This document shows, piece by piece, positions 1-7,832 of a DNA stretch of 43,996 nt. The DNA is taken from IMG/VR virus record IMGVR_UViG_3300021127_000600, positions 1 to 43,996 of that record; one strand, given 5' to 3'. The stretch is from a virus. The notes below the pieces were generated by a model. It was not told the DNA's origin and did no database searches. It saw nothing but the letters and a program-made list of their open reading frames with translations. A program made the translations under genes and the position numbers. Positions within the stretch are counted from its first letter, which is position 1; each line of letters opens with the position of its first letter.

Positions 1-174
1 CATAGTAAAAAACAGGCTATTGATAGTGTTTATTGTCAAAAACGTGATATCCAAATGATACAAGAATATAATCAACAGGTTGTCGAATATCCTGAAATCC
101 CAGCGGTGCCGTCGAGCACTGCTATTACTGAACTTGCAAGCAAGCTAAACGAATTTGTAAGCAAACGAGCATAA
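1..174 (+). CDS. C-terminal end of an unidentified protein (partial)
   Basis: An open frame enters from the left edge in frame 1 and stops with TAA at 172-174, giving the last 57 residues of a protein. The tail is hydrophilic and helical in character, ends in SKRA, and contains a Pro-Glu-Ile-Pro linker. I do not recognise a family. It is followed at once by a perfect 12-bp hairpin, as expected for the end of a transcription unit. The start lies outside the window, so length and function cannot be judged. Confidence 0.6.
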   Translation, partial: HSKKQAIDSVYCQKRDIQMIQEYNQQVVEYPEIPAVPSSTAITELASKLNEFVSKRA

Positions 175-180
175 ATAGCA

Positions 181-212
181 TTATGCACAGGACAATAAAA
201 TCCTGTGCATAA
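181..212 (+). terminator. Perfect 12-bp hairpin after the first gene
   Basis: Bases 181-192 pair perfectly with 201-212 around an 8-base loop (caataaaa). It begins 6 bases after a stop codon. There is no U-tract behind it, so it may be an RNA-stabilising or processing hairpin rather than a true intrinsic terminator. Confidence 0.45.
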
Positions 213-379
213 AACTACAACACCAATAAATAATACGATAACTATTTTAACTAAACACTAAATATATTTTTATAAAAACCTAGTATTTTATTTCTAACGG
301 CCAGGATCAACACACTGGTGCTAGAATCTCTGGTTGTAAAGCATTGTTAAAAGCGTATAATTATATCAAAAAACTAACA
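213..379. other. AT-rich intergenic stretch, no gene seen
   Basis: Between the two hairpins I see no ORF with a credible start and no tRNA cloverleaf. A short CCAG/CTGG pairing occurs near 300-320 but does not extend into a tRNA-like fold. An AATAAATA octamer at 225-232 resembles the T4 late promoter core but has no gene at a matching distance. Confidence 0.4.
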
Positions 380-410
380 AACAGGGGGTCAGAACCCCCT
401 GTTTACATTT
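380..410 (+). terminator. Rho-independent-like terminator before the topoisomerase operon
   Basis: A perfect 10-bp stem (380-389 with 394-403, core AGGGGGT/ACCCCCT) closes a CAGA tetraloop and is followed by a T-rich tail (ttacattt). It ends immediately upstream of the promoter at 415, insulating the topoisomerase genes from upstream transcription. Confidence 0.7.
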
Positions 411-414
411 ATAA

Positions 415-442
415 TTGACTGCAAAATGTATTCAGTTATGCT
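415..442 (+). promoter_or_regulatory. Sigma70-type promoter for the topoisomerase operon
   Basis: TTGACT (415-420), 16-base spacer, TATGCT (437-442). The 10-mer ataattgact around the -35 box is repeated exactly at 4621-4630. Predicted transcription start is about 449, leaving a leader of roughly 26 bases before the ATG at 475. Confidence 0.6.
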
Positions 443-474
443 TATTCTTATACAACGCTATCACGGAATTTACA

Positions 475-2292
475 ATGGTTAAAAAAACAACAGACGAAAT
501 TGTTAAATTAAGCGATTACGCTCATCATCGTTTACGAACAGAAATGTATCTAGGCAGTCGTAATCTACATACACAAACTGTAATTAACTGGAAAAATAAT
601 CAATTAATAGCCGAAGAAATTTCTTGGACACCTGCAGTTTACTGTGCCTTACGAGAAATTTTTGACAATAGTTTGGATGAAGTTATAGGACACGGGCACG
701 GAAGCAAGATTGATGTTACATACGATCCAAAAACTCTTACCTTTAGTGTTGCTGACGATGGAAGAGGTATTCCCATCGATTGGGACGAAAATGAGCGCAT
801 GCATAAAGCGACCATTGCACTTACGCAGGCTCGTGCAGGGAGAAACTTCGGCGAACGACAGGAAGTTAGAGGTACCAATGGCATTGGCGCTTCTGTAGTA
901 GTAAGTTGTTCAAAAGAATTTTCAATTGATATCAAGAGAGATGGTAAAAGATTTCAACAGACTTTTAAAGAAGGGACAGATCTATTACCAGACTTAGATA
1001 TCAGCGAACCTAGAATTTTTAAAAGTTCTATGAAATCTGGAACTGAAACTGCTTTTACGCTTAGTTCTACTGTCTTTCCAAAAGCTCACTTGCCGATCGA
1101 TTTTGTATATGCAAGAGTTTACGAGGTAGCAGCTAACCATCCCAATATCAAATTTACATTTAATGGACAAAAAATCACTGTTGCAAAATCAGTTGATAAA
1201 ACATTTTTTTCTCAGAAGAAGCCCATTATTGTTTCAATCAATCAAGAAAAATTTGTTAGCAATTATTATCTAATACCTAATTTTGCAGACGAAGGAGAGT
1301 TTTTACACAGTACAGTAAACGACATTCCTGCATTTAATGGTGGTCAACATATTGATACTTTCAAGAGACTTTTTTTCAGCGGTATTTTAAAAGCTCTAGA
1401 ACGAGAAAGCTCTAAACGAGGTTTAACTCCTAATCGAAGCGATATTGCCGAAGGACTGTTAATTTACAATACCACGGTAATGCATGCTCCTAATTTTGAT
1501 AGCCAAAGCAAGACAAGGTTGATTAATGACGAAGTAGACAAATATATTAAGAATACACTTGAAAATGACATTACTTTCAAAGACATAATAAAGCATAATA
1601 AAGAATGGATAGACACAGTATATGCTAGATGTGCAGCACGTACTCAAAAGAAGGATGACGCTGACGTTGCCAAGGCCAACAGAAAACTACTTAGAAACAA
1701 AGTTCCTAAGTTATTAGATGCAACATCAAAAGAACGAACCAAATGCATCCTGTTAATTTGTGAAGGTGACTGTGTAGCAGAAGATACAGAAATCGCAATA
1801 TTCGAAGATGGAAAATTTAGTAGAAAAAAAATTAAAGACATCCAACTAGGTGATTTAGTTTTAACGCATAAAGGCAGAATTAAACCAGTATGTAATAAAC
1901 AGGCAAAAATAACAGATGGAATTACCATTACAACGTCATCTGGAAAAATATTAAAAATAAGTCTTGAGCATAAAATACCTGTTTATAACATACAACTAAA
2001 CCAATATGAAATTGTAAAAGGAAAAGATTTAGACAAGTCTAAACATAAACTGTTTTCCTCTATAATTAATATGGATTCTACATTTTTTGAGATCATTTCT
2101 GTTAATGATTTTGATGATAAAAAATTTAATAAATCAATTTCTTTTACAAATGGTGTAATTAATCAAACATGTATAACGTCCGAGAATCATTTATTCTCTG
2201 TTTTAAATATATGCACTGCTACTATTGAAAAGGTCGCTGCTAAAAATCTAGACATTGATATCCATTTATTAATGGCACATAATTTACAGTAA
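475..2292 (+). CDS. DNA topoisomerase II large subunit, N-terminal part fused to an N-intein
   Basis: Homolog of T4 gp39 (GyrB-like ATPase subunit). I start at ATG 475 because it follows the 415 promoter by a short leader and begins with the family-typical MVKKTTDEIVKLSD; upstream TTG at 415 is the -35 box itself. GHKL ATPase motifs are visible: REIFDNSLDE (Asn/Glu metal site), DDGRGIP, and GTNGIGAS. The extein runs to codon 1768-1770 and ends ...LLICEGD, the first half of the TOPRIM motif EGDSA. At 1771 an intein begins with Cys (CVAEDTEIAIFEDGK, block A) followed by a block B-like GKILKISLEHKIPVY. The frame then stops at 2290-2292, so this polypeptide (432 extein plus 173 intein residues) should be joined in trans to the product of 3635-4357. 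The N-intein is longer than the usual ~100 residues, carrying an extra tail. Confidence 0.93.
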   Translation: MVKKTTDEIVKLSDYAHHRLRTEMYLGSRNLHTQTVINWKNNQLIAEEISWTPAVYCALREIFDNSLDEVIGHGHGSKIDVTYDPKTLTFSVADDGRGIPIDWDENERMHKATIALTQARAGRNFGERQEVRGTNGIGASVVVSCSKEFSIDIKRDGKRFQQTFKEGTDLLPDLDISEPRIFKSSMKSGTETAFTLSSTVFPKAHLPIDFVYARVYEVAANHPNIKFTFNGQKITVAKSVDKTFFSQKKPIIVSINQEKFVSNYYLIPNFADEGEFLHSTVNDIPAFNGGQHIDTFKRLFFSGILKALERESSKRGLTPNRSDIAEGLLIYNTTVMHAPNFDSQSKTRLINDEVDKYIKNTLENDITFKDIIKHNKEWIDTVYARCAARTQKKDDADVAKANRKLLRNKVPKLLDATSKERTKCILLICEGDCVAEDTEIAIFEDGKFSRKKIKDIQLGDLVLTHKGRIKPVCNKQAKITDGITITTSSGKILKISLEHKIPVYNIQLNQYEIVKGKDLDKSKHKLFSSIINMDSTFFEIISVNDFDDKKFNKSISFTNGVINQTCITSENHLFSVLNICTATIEKVAAKNLDIDIHLLMAHNLQ

Positions 2293-2293
2293 G

Positions 2294-2337
2294 TATCGCC
2301 CTCTATGATAAATAAATATATCTTACAGAAGGTGATA
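2294..2337 (+). promoter_or_regulatory. Hairpin covering the endonuclease SD, late promoter in its loop
   Basis: TATCGCC (2294-2300) can pair with GGTGATA (2331-2337, one G-U), hiding the AAGGTG ribosome site of the gene starting at 2340. A GATAAATA octamer (2307-2314), like the T4 late promoter core, sits in the loop; RNA starting near 2320 would lack the 5' arm and expose the site. This mirrors the design at 34308-34360. Confidence 0.5.
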
Positions 2338-2339
2338 TC

Positions 2340-3638
2340 GTGCTAAAAGAATTTAAATGTGAAAAAACTGGTATTAAGTTTCGATCAAAAGATACAGACC
2401 ATGACAGAAGTTTTCGTTTGAGAGCAACCTTAACCAAAAACAAAATATCAATATTCAAATACCTTGAATTATGGAATATCGAACACAATAAATTGCGATG
2501 CGCATGGTGTGGCGATTATAACCACGATATATGTGGTATAGAACATACAGTCAATGATACCAATATTATTCCAACAGGTGTTCGTAGGCGACATACCGCA
2601 TTATACCTGTGTTTTTCAAAACATCAGTGCTTGGGAAAAAAACTCAACAAAAACAGTGTAGAATTTATCAGCAAAGCATATGGATTAAGCGAATCGGAGG
2701 CTTTAAAGAAAATACACACAAGAAACAGCAGCCCATTTTATAAAATTAATCATCAGTCAATAGAGGATTATAAGCTATCTCAAAGTAGATCACCTGACTG
2801 GTTTAAAAAAAATAAGAAAGATCGCCAGGAATGGATAAGGAAAGCCAATCATTCTAGAAGTTATCAAGGGTATGTAGAAAAAAACAGGGGAGATGAATGG
2901 AAAGACATACAAAAACGTAAAGCGATTACATTATCTGCCCTTATAGACAAATACGGTGTAGAAATTGGTACAGCAAAATATAATCAATGGAAAGAGAATA
3001 CTAATTTAAGTCTGGCAACATTTATCAAAAAATTTGGTAAGATACAGGGAACAACAAATTATCTTAAGGTGCATATCAACCATGTAGAAAATACAGATTC
3101 AAATGATTTGATTTCTGGTTTTATAAAAAAAGTTACCAACATTGTCCAGCGTAATCCGCTATATCAATATCATATGTATAATTTAGAAAAAGAATTGAGA
3201 TTTTATAAATTTTATGATGTTGCAAAAGAGTTTTTTGAGTTATCGCTTTACGATATCGAAGAATATATTGCAAAAATATTACCTAATTATAGGACAAATA
3301 AAAGGAAAATATTTCGCAATAATTATAGTTGTTATTCTTACACAGACTGCGGAACTATTTTGAAGAGTTTCTATGAAATTTGGATATACGATTACTTGTG
3401 TAAAATTGGCTTAAAGGAGACAGAAGATTTTGTCTTCAACCAGAGATATCCCAATAGTGAATTATTTTATGATATATGGTTTATTCATCAAAATATATAT
3501 GTTGAAATTGCCGGCGGTGATTCTCATACTTATAAAGAACATATGCTAAAAAAAGAACACTTATTTGGATCCATTATAATGGATCCAAATGATTATAAGA
3601 CTACAATATCTAATATATTAAGTAAGGCACAACAATGA
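2340..3638 (+). CDS. Free-standing homing endonuclease inside the split topoisomerase intein
   Basis: A 432-residue protein starting at GTG 2340 with an AGAAGGTG ribosome site. Near residues 56-66 it has CAWCGDYNHDIC, which resembles a zinc-knuckle or HNH-like cysteine pair, then a lysine/arginine-rich repeat region (IDKYGVEIGTAKYNQWKE and a relative, LIKKFGK-like) that is probably DNA-binding. The C-terminal third (SFYEIWIYDYLCKIG ... FYDIWF ... YVEIAGGD) has the spacing of a Vsr-like/PD-(D/E)XK nuclease core, the type described for endonucleases of fractured split-intein genes (I-Bth0305I/EDxHD group). Its stop overlaps the next start (ATGA). Role: homing of the intein cassette into endonuclease-free topoisomerase alleles. 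Position is the strongest evidence; the exact nuclease family is inferred. Confidence 0.75.
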   Translation: MLKEFKCEKTGIKFRSKDTDHDRSFRLRATLTKNKISIFKYLELWNIEHNKLRCAWCGDYNHDICGIEHTVNDTNIIPTGVRRRHTALYLCFSKHQCLGKKLNKNSVEFISKAYGLSESEALKKIHTRNSSPFYKINHQSIEDYKLSQSRSPDWFKKNKKDRQEWIRKANHSRSYQGYVEKNRGDEWKDIQKRKAITLSALIDKYGVEIGTAKYNQWKENTNLSLATFIKKFGKIQGTTNYLKVHINHVENTDSNDLISGFIKKVTNIVQRNPLYQYHMYNLEKELRFYKFYDVAKEFFELSLYDIEEYIAKILPNYRTNKRKIFRNNYSCYSYTDCGTILKSFYEIWIYDYLCKIGLKETEDFVFNQRYPNSELFYDIWFIHQNIYVEIAGGDSHTYKEHMLKKEHLFGSIIMDPNDYKTTISNILSKAQQ

Positions 3639-4357
3639 ATATAAATGAAAGTTTGTTTTTAATGGAAGAGATAATAGATATCTCTCCTATAGGAAAAACA
3701 AACATGTATGATATACAAGTTTTGGATGACGAAACATTTGTGTTATCAAACGGACTGCTCAGTCATAATAGCGCAAAAAGCATGGTAGCAGCTGTACGCA
3801 ATCCTGAAATACACGGAGCGTTGCCTCTCAGAGGTAAGATTATGAATGTTAGAGGCGAAGCAGCCAAAACTATTATTGAAAACCAAACTATAGCAGATAT
3901 TATGACAGCATTAGGCATTGGACTAGGACAAAAAGCTGTAAGATCTAATATGAGATACGGAAAAGTTTACTTGGCAGCAGATCAAGATCCTGACGGTGCT
4001 AATATTACTGCTTTATTGGTCAATTTTTTCTATCTACATTGGCCTGAGTTGTTTGATCCAAAACTGGCGCCAGTATTTTATGTGTTTCAAACTCCTTTTA
4101 TTATACAGGAAAAAGGCAAAAAACGTTTTTACTGGTATGCCGATGACTATAAAAATTATAATGCAGAAGATTGGAAAGGAGCTCCAAAGCCAACTAGAGC
4201 AAAAGGGTTAGGCAGTTTAGAAGAGGCAGATTGGACTCATAGTCTTTCTAATCCAAAACTTGTACCACTTTTAGATGATGGTAAATTATCTGAAGCACTG
4301 GATCTTATTTTTAATAGTTCCCGAGCAGACGATCGCAAAGCGTGGGTAGCCTTATAA
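3635..4357 (+). CDS. C-intein plus C-terminal part of topoisomerase II large subunit
   Basis: The first 45 codons are a C-intein: block F MYDIQVLDDETFVLSNG and block G LLSHN, ending at Asn 3767-3769. The C-extein starts with Ser at 3770 (SAKSMV), which completes the EGD|SA TOPRIM motif broken at 1770. The extein also has the second TOPRIM acid cluster DQDPDGAN and an AKGLGSLEEADW segment typical of T4 gp39-family C-termini. Spliced length would be 432 + 195 = 627 residues, suited to a fused gp39/gp60-type subunit. Without splicing the TOPRIM catalytic centre is divided between two polypeptides, so activity should depend on trans-splicing. Confidence 0.92.
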   Translation: MNINESLFLMEEIIDISPIGKTNMYDIQVLDDETFVLSNGLLSHNSAKSMVAAVRNPEIHGALPLRGKIMNVRGEAAKTIIENQTIADIMTALGIGLGQKAVRSNMRYGKVYLAADQDPDGANITALLVNFFYLHWPELFDPKLAPVFYVFQTPFIIQEKGKKRFYWYADDYKNYNAEDWKGAPKPTRAKGLGSLEEADWTHSLSNPKLVPLLDDGKLSEALDLIFNSSRADDRKAWVAL

Positions 4358-4358
4358 G

Positions 4359-4586
4359 ATGCAAAAGCGAATAGTAATTGGTGCTCGAACTTTCAATTTA
4401 GATTATGAAAACCGATTTAACTTATTGAAGTGCTATTGGATTGGTGCCAATATAGAATTGGTCAATTGGTGTAAAAATAATCTTAGCGATTGGGACGAAC
4501 ACAGAATCATAGCAGATATAACCCATATTGGACCCACATGCTTCGAAGTTGAATTCTCATTTTTAACATATGATGAATTTTCATAG
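4359..4586 (+). CDS. Small hypothetical protein in the topoisomerase operon
   Basis: A 75-residue protein starting one base after the topoisomerase stop. It is Trp- and Asp-rich (LSDWDEHRI, CYWIGANIE) with no motif I recognise, and shares a general style with the 4660-4941 product. It ends in TAG; the frame then runs 13 more codons to TGA, ending across the next promoter. Function unknown. Confidence 0.6.
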   Translation: MQKRIVIGARTFNLDYENRFNLLKCYWIGANIELVNWCKNNLSDWDEHRIIADITHIGPTCFEVEFSFLTYDEFS

Positions 4587-4624
4587 GTCCTGTGGCAACT
4601 TGGTCCTTGGTTTGTATATGATAA

Positions 4625-4654
4625 TTGACTTCTTTTTTTGGCATAATGTAAGTT
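4625..4654 (+). promoter_or_regulatory. Possible promoter ahead of 4660
   Basis: TTGACT (4625-4630) in the same ataattgact 10-mer found at 411-420. The -10 is weak: TAAGTT at 4649-4654 with an 18-base spacer, ending 5 bases before the ATG at 4660. Confidence 0.35.
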
Positions 4655-4659
4655 AGCTC

Positions 4660-4941
4660 ATGCAAAATGACATTACACTACCTAACTTCTCTGTGAAAAT
4701 TGGTCAAACTAAAATGTCTCTTGATGCCGATCTGAGAGATCTTATAGAAGATATTCTTTTCCAAAAACACTGTGGAATAATTGTGGAATGGTGTACAAAT
4801 ACATATTCAAACACAGTAAAATATTACAAATATTACGATATAGAAGATAGCTACAGAACCGTGACCTGGTATGCATCATTTTGTTCACAAAATGATTATT
4901 GCCATTTTATACTCAGTCAATACGAAAATAAAGGTGATTAA
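4660..4941 (+). CDS. Small hypothetical protein before the topoisomerase medium subunit
   Basis: A 93-residue protein, MQNDITLPNFSVKIGQ at the start, with a Tyr-rich middle (YSNTVKYYKYYDIED). There is no convincing ribosome site; TTGACT lies at 4625-4630 and the ATG is about 30 bases after it. The stop overlaps the next start by one base (TAATG), so it is translated with the medium subunit. No family recognised. Confidence 0.6.
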   Translation: MQNDITLPNFSVKIGQTKMSLDADLRDLIEDILFQKHCGIIVEWCTNTYSNTVKYYKYYDIEDSYRTVTWYASFCSQNDYCHFILSQYENKGD

Positions 4942-6290
4942 TGGTGGATACAACTACATTTATTAAAGATTCAAGCAGGGAATACTCAATCTACGTTTGC
5001 CAAAGCCGAGGCATTCCGTCTGTTAGCGATGGTCTAAAAGATGCACAACGTAAGGCACTATTTGTCATGAAGACACAAAATGAAAAAATCAAAACAATTT
5101 CATTGGCTGGTAGACTTATTAGTGAAAACATTTATTTGCATGGTGATGCTGCTGCATGCGACACGATATCTCTAATGGCTGCACCATATTGCAACAACAT
5201 TCCATTGTTATCCGGTATAGGCGCATTTGGAACAAGGGTAGGTCCTACTGACTGGGGTGCTCCGCGATATACCTATGTTAAAAAAAATACCTATACCGAA
5301 TCATTAATATATGAAGATTATGATATAATTCCTCTTAAGGAAAATTATGACGGATCTGTTCATGAACCTAGGCACTTCCTTCCATTAATTCCGTTAGTTC
5401 TGTTAAATGGTGTTTCCGGAATCGCTGTAGGGTGGAGCACAGAGATTTTACCGCGCAATTTTGATGATATTATTTCTGCAACACTTGCTGCCATAGACAA
5501 AAAGAAGTTGCCCGAACTTTTACCTAGATATGATTTTTTAGACTGTCATGTTGTACATCTTGGAAATAACAGCTATGAGTTCACCGGCAAGGTCAAGATT
5601 GATGGTAGTAGTATTTTTGTAAAGGAACTACCGCCAGATTTATCATTGGAAAAATTCAAAGCAAGATTGAATAAGATGGAGGATGATGAACTAATCCAAA
5701 CCTACATAGATCGCAGCACCAAAGATATCAATTTAGAAATAAGATTTAAACGCGGATCGATTGCCAGCTGGACTGAAACCAAAGCCATTGATTTTTTGAA
5801 ACTTAAAAGCAAAACCACTGAACGATTGGTAGTGTTAGATTACGACGGAAATAACATCAAACAATACGATACAGCTGAAAATCTTATAAAAGACTTCGTA
5901 GAATGGCGATTGAAATTTTATGCTATTAGATATCAAAAACTAATAGACGACACAACTTATCAACTAAATTGGAACGAAGCTCTTAAAATCTGTTACGAAA
6001 AAAAATTACCTACCTTTCTAACACAAGCGCAGGACAAATCCAGTATAGTTGACAAGATAAAAACTATTACCGCAGCAATTCCGTTAGACAATGAGCAGCT
6101 TGATAGACTAGCATCCTTACCTTCGTACAGATGGGCTAAAGATGCTTATGATGATGTTGTTGATCGTATAGCAGAACTCAAAAAAGCCATTGCAAATTTC
6201 ACCCAAATACTAGCAGATCCAGCACGTATTCGTGCAATATACAGGCAAGAAGTTACAGCTCTCAAAAAATTACCAAAAATTGAACGATAA
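4941..6290 (+). CDS. DNA topoisomerase II medium subunit (T4 gp52 type)
   Basis: A 449-residue GyrA/ParC-like breakage-rejoining subunit, close to T4 gp52 in length (442). The N-terminus has the winged-helix motif SREYSIYVCQSRGIPSVSDG and KDAQRKALFVM, the LHGDAAACDTI segment, and the catalytic tyrosine region WGAPRYTYVKK. The GVSGIAVGWSTEILPRNF segment is the conserved GyrA tower-side motif. It lacks the GyrA C-terminal beta-pinwheel, as in T4. It works with the spliced large subunit to relax DNA during replication. Intact, in contrast to its interrupted partner. Confidence 0.95.
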   Translation: MVDTTTFIKDSSREYSIYVCQSRGIPSVSDGLKDAQRKALFVMKTQNEKIKTISLAGRLISENIYLHGDAAACDTISLMAAPYCNNIPLLSGIGAFGTRVGPTDWGAPRYTYVKKNTYTESLIYEDYDIIPLKENYDGSVHEPRHFLPLIPLVLLNGVSGIAVGWSTEILPRNFDDIISATLAAIDKKKLPELLPRYDFLDCHVVHLGNNSYEFTGKVKIDGSSIFVKELPPDLSLEKFKARLNKMEDDELIQTYIDRSTKDINLEIRFKRGSIASWTETKAIDFLKLKSKTTERLVVLDYDGNNIKQYDTAENLIKDFVEWRLKFYAIRYQKLIDDTTYQLNWNEALKICYEKKLPTFLTQAQDKSSIVDKIKTITAAIPLDNEQLDRLASLPSYRWAKDAYDDVVDRIAELKKAIANFTQILADPARIRAIYRQEVTALKKLPKIER

Positions 6291-6297
6291 ATATTCC

Positions 6298-6759
6298 ATG
6301 AAAGTAAAAGATTTACAAGCAAAAGCTAAGCTAGGCGCAGGTTGCCTTATTTACAGCTTAGATACAAATAAATTTTTAATGATACAACGCAGTGAATATG
6401 TTCCTTTACCTCTAACATGGAGTTTGCCAGGCGGTGTGGTTGACAAAGATGAAACTCCTGCCGATGCTGCTATAAGAGAGGCTATGGAAGAAATTGGTCA
6501 TCATCTTAACGAACAGAATCTAAAATTAATCTACACAAATGAATCTCATGCCCCGCGCTTTAAATATTACACCTTTGCATCCATTGTAAAAAATGAGTTT
6601 AAACCAGCTCTTAATTATGAATGCTCGAATTATACATGGTGTGATCTTGATAATTTACCATCTCCATTGCACTGGGGCGTTCAGCAGATGCTTAATCATG
6701 ACAAGTCTGCCGAACTATTAAAAGAATTTGTAGATGCAGCCAAAGCCAAGTTACTGTGA
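6298..6759 (+). CDS. Nudix hydrolase
   Basis: A 153-residue protein with a complete Nudix box, G-x5-E-x7-REAMEEIG, beginning GGVVDKDETPADAAI around residues 46-60. I choose ATG 6298 over upstream starts that overlap the topoisomerase; it lies 4 bases after a GATAAATA late-type octamer (6286-6293). The Nudix box binds Mg2+ and cleaves a nucleoside diphosphate linked to another group. Substrate (dNTP, ADP-ribose, NAD derivatives, capped RNA) cannot be read from sequence; a link to the NAD genes at the right end is possible but unproven. Confidence 0.88.
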   Translation: MKVKDLQAKAKLGAGCLIYSLDTNKFLMIQRSEYVPLPLTWSLPGGVVDKDETPADAAIREAMEEIGHHLNEQNLKLIYTNESHAPRFKYYTFASIVKNEFKPALNYECSNYTWCDLDNLPSPLHWGVQQMLNHDKSAELLKEFVDAAKAKLL

Positions 6760-6775
6760 ACTAAATCTAGTTTAC
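6756..6775 (+). terminator. Weak hairpin at the end of the Nudix gene
   Basis: GTGAACTA (6756-6763) pairs with TAGTTTAC (6768-6775) around AATC, with one G-U. It overlaps the stop codon and precedes the tilS promoter. There is no clear U-tract, so termination is uncertain. Confidence 0.3.
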
Positions 6776-6791
6776 ATTAGTCTATAAAGTA

Positions 6792-6820
6792 TTGACTATG
6801 TTCTAGTTGCATGCTATGCT
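6792..6820 (+). promoter_or_regulatory. Strong sigma70-type promoter giving a leaderless mRNA
   Basis: TTGACT (6792-6797), exactly 17 bases, TATGCT (6815-6820). The ATG at 6826 begins 5 bases later, where transcription should start. Confidence 0.65.
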
Positions 6821-6825
6821 CAAAC

Positions 6826-7788
6826 ATGGAGAACGAAATGGATCTACTTGATGTTCAACGAGTATCGCAGATTCTTACAGGGTTCAAAAAACCTATTGTA
6901 GGAGTTAGCGGCGGAGTTGATAGCATGGTACTATTGCATTGGCTGGCAACCAATAAAAAAGCCTGGCCTTGTGAAATTTCGGTAGTGCATGTTAACCATA
7001 ACATTCAAAGCGATAGCCTTGCATGGCATGAGTTTGTTAAATCGCAGTGTCACGAATATAACCTGCCATTTATTGGTGTTTCTGTGTGTTTAGACGGCCT
7101 TGGAAACAATCTAGAATACGCAGCACGCAAAGCACGTTACAAAGCATTTTGTGATACAGGAGCAGATTGCATTCTACTTGCACATCATGCCAACGATCAG
7201 TGTGAGAATTTCCTCCTAAAATTGTTTAGAGGCAGCGGACTTCGAGGTCTAAAAAGCATGAATGCAATCAGTCCTTGTTGGTACAACGCTAGCGTTTCAA
7301 TTATTCGCCCTATGTTAAATATTACTAGGACAGATATTGAAATCTATGCCGAGCATCATAGCGTGCCTTTTGTGCTGGATTCTAGTAACAGCGATAACAA
7401 ATATGACAGAAACTACATTAGGAATGTAGTATGGCCAAAAATTGATGAAAGATTTGGCATCGCGGATGTAAATGTTCTTAAGAGCATCAATCATCTTGAT
7501 GAAGCTTGGCAGTTAACTAATCAATTGGCAGAAATTGATCTTAAAAAAGTTACCTTATCAGATGGTGTTTTAGACTGGCATAGTCTTCAAGAAATTGGAT
7601 ACTTGCGTATTAAAAATCTGCTGCTCTATTTGCTAAGTTTGGAAAATACCTACAGTTTTAGCATTGGTCAAATTGAACAATTTGCAGCAGGGCTAATGTC
7701 TGCCGATTTAGACAATAGAAATCAATTGGTCGTCAAAGGAATGACATTTAATAAAATTGGTAGACGTGTGCTAATTCAAAAAACCTAA
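6826..7788 (+). CDS. tilS: TilS-like tRNA(Ile)-lysidine synthase
   Basis: A 320-residue PP-loop ATPase. The P-loop SGGVDS is at residues 28-33, followed by HVNHNIQ, the LEYAARKARY helix, and LLAHHANDQCENFLLKLFRGSGLRGL, all characteristic of TilS. A second signature, DSSNSDNKYDRNYIRNVVWP, is the tRNA-binding N-type segment. The cellular enzyme (about 430 residues) attaches lysine to C34 of the CAU-anticodon tRNA-Ile so that it reads AUA; this version lacks the C-terminal domain. AUA is common in this AT-rich DNA, so the enzyme would support phage translation. I start at ATG 6826 rather than 6811 because 6811 lies upstream of the predicted transcription start. Confidence 0.85.
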   Translation: MENEMDLLDVQRVSQILTGFKKPIVGVSGGVDSMVLLHWLATNKKAWPCEISVVHVNHNIQSDSLAWHEFVKSQCHEYNLPFIGVSVCLDGLGNNLEYAARKARYKAFCDTGADCILLAHHANDQCENFLLKLFRGSGLRGLKSMNAISPCWYNASVSIIRPMLNITRTDIEIYAEHHSVPFVLDSSNSDNKYDRNYIRNVVWPKIDERFGIADVNVLKSINHLDEAWQLTNQLAEIDLKKVTLSDGVLDWHSLQEIGYLRIKNLLLYLLSLENTYSFSIGQIEQFAAGLMSADLDNRNQLVVKGMTFNKIGRRVLIQKT

Positions 7789-7798
7789 AATTGTATTT

Positions 7799-7827
7799 TT
7801 GATTAATTCTGTAATGCTCTTTACAAT
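7799..7827 (+). promoter_or_regulatory. Promoter abutting the glycosyltransferase start
   Basis: TTGATT (7799-7804), 17-base spacer, TACAAT (7822-7827), then 5 bases to the ATG at 7833. Same leaderless geometry as at 6792. Confidence 0.55.
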
Positions 7828-7832
7828 ATGGT

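Noticed and set aside
415-474. TTG start at 415 for the topoisomerase
   Set aside because: Those bases are the -35 box of the promoter and would not be transcribed; the ATG at 475 fits the family.
4587-4628. 13-codon extension of the 4359 gene past its TAG
   Set aside because: Too short to judge and it runs into the next -35 box; mentioned only as a possible parallel to the amber genes.
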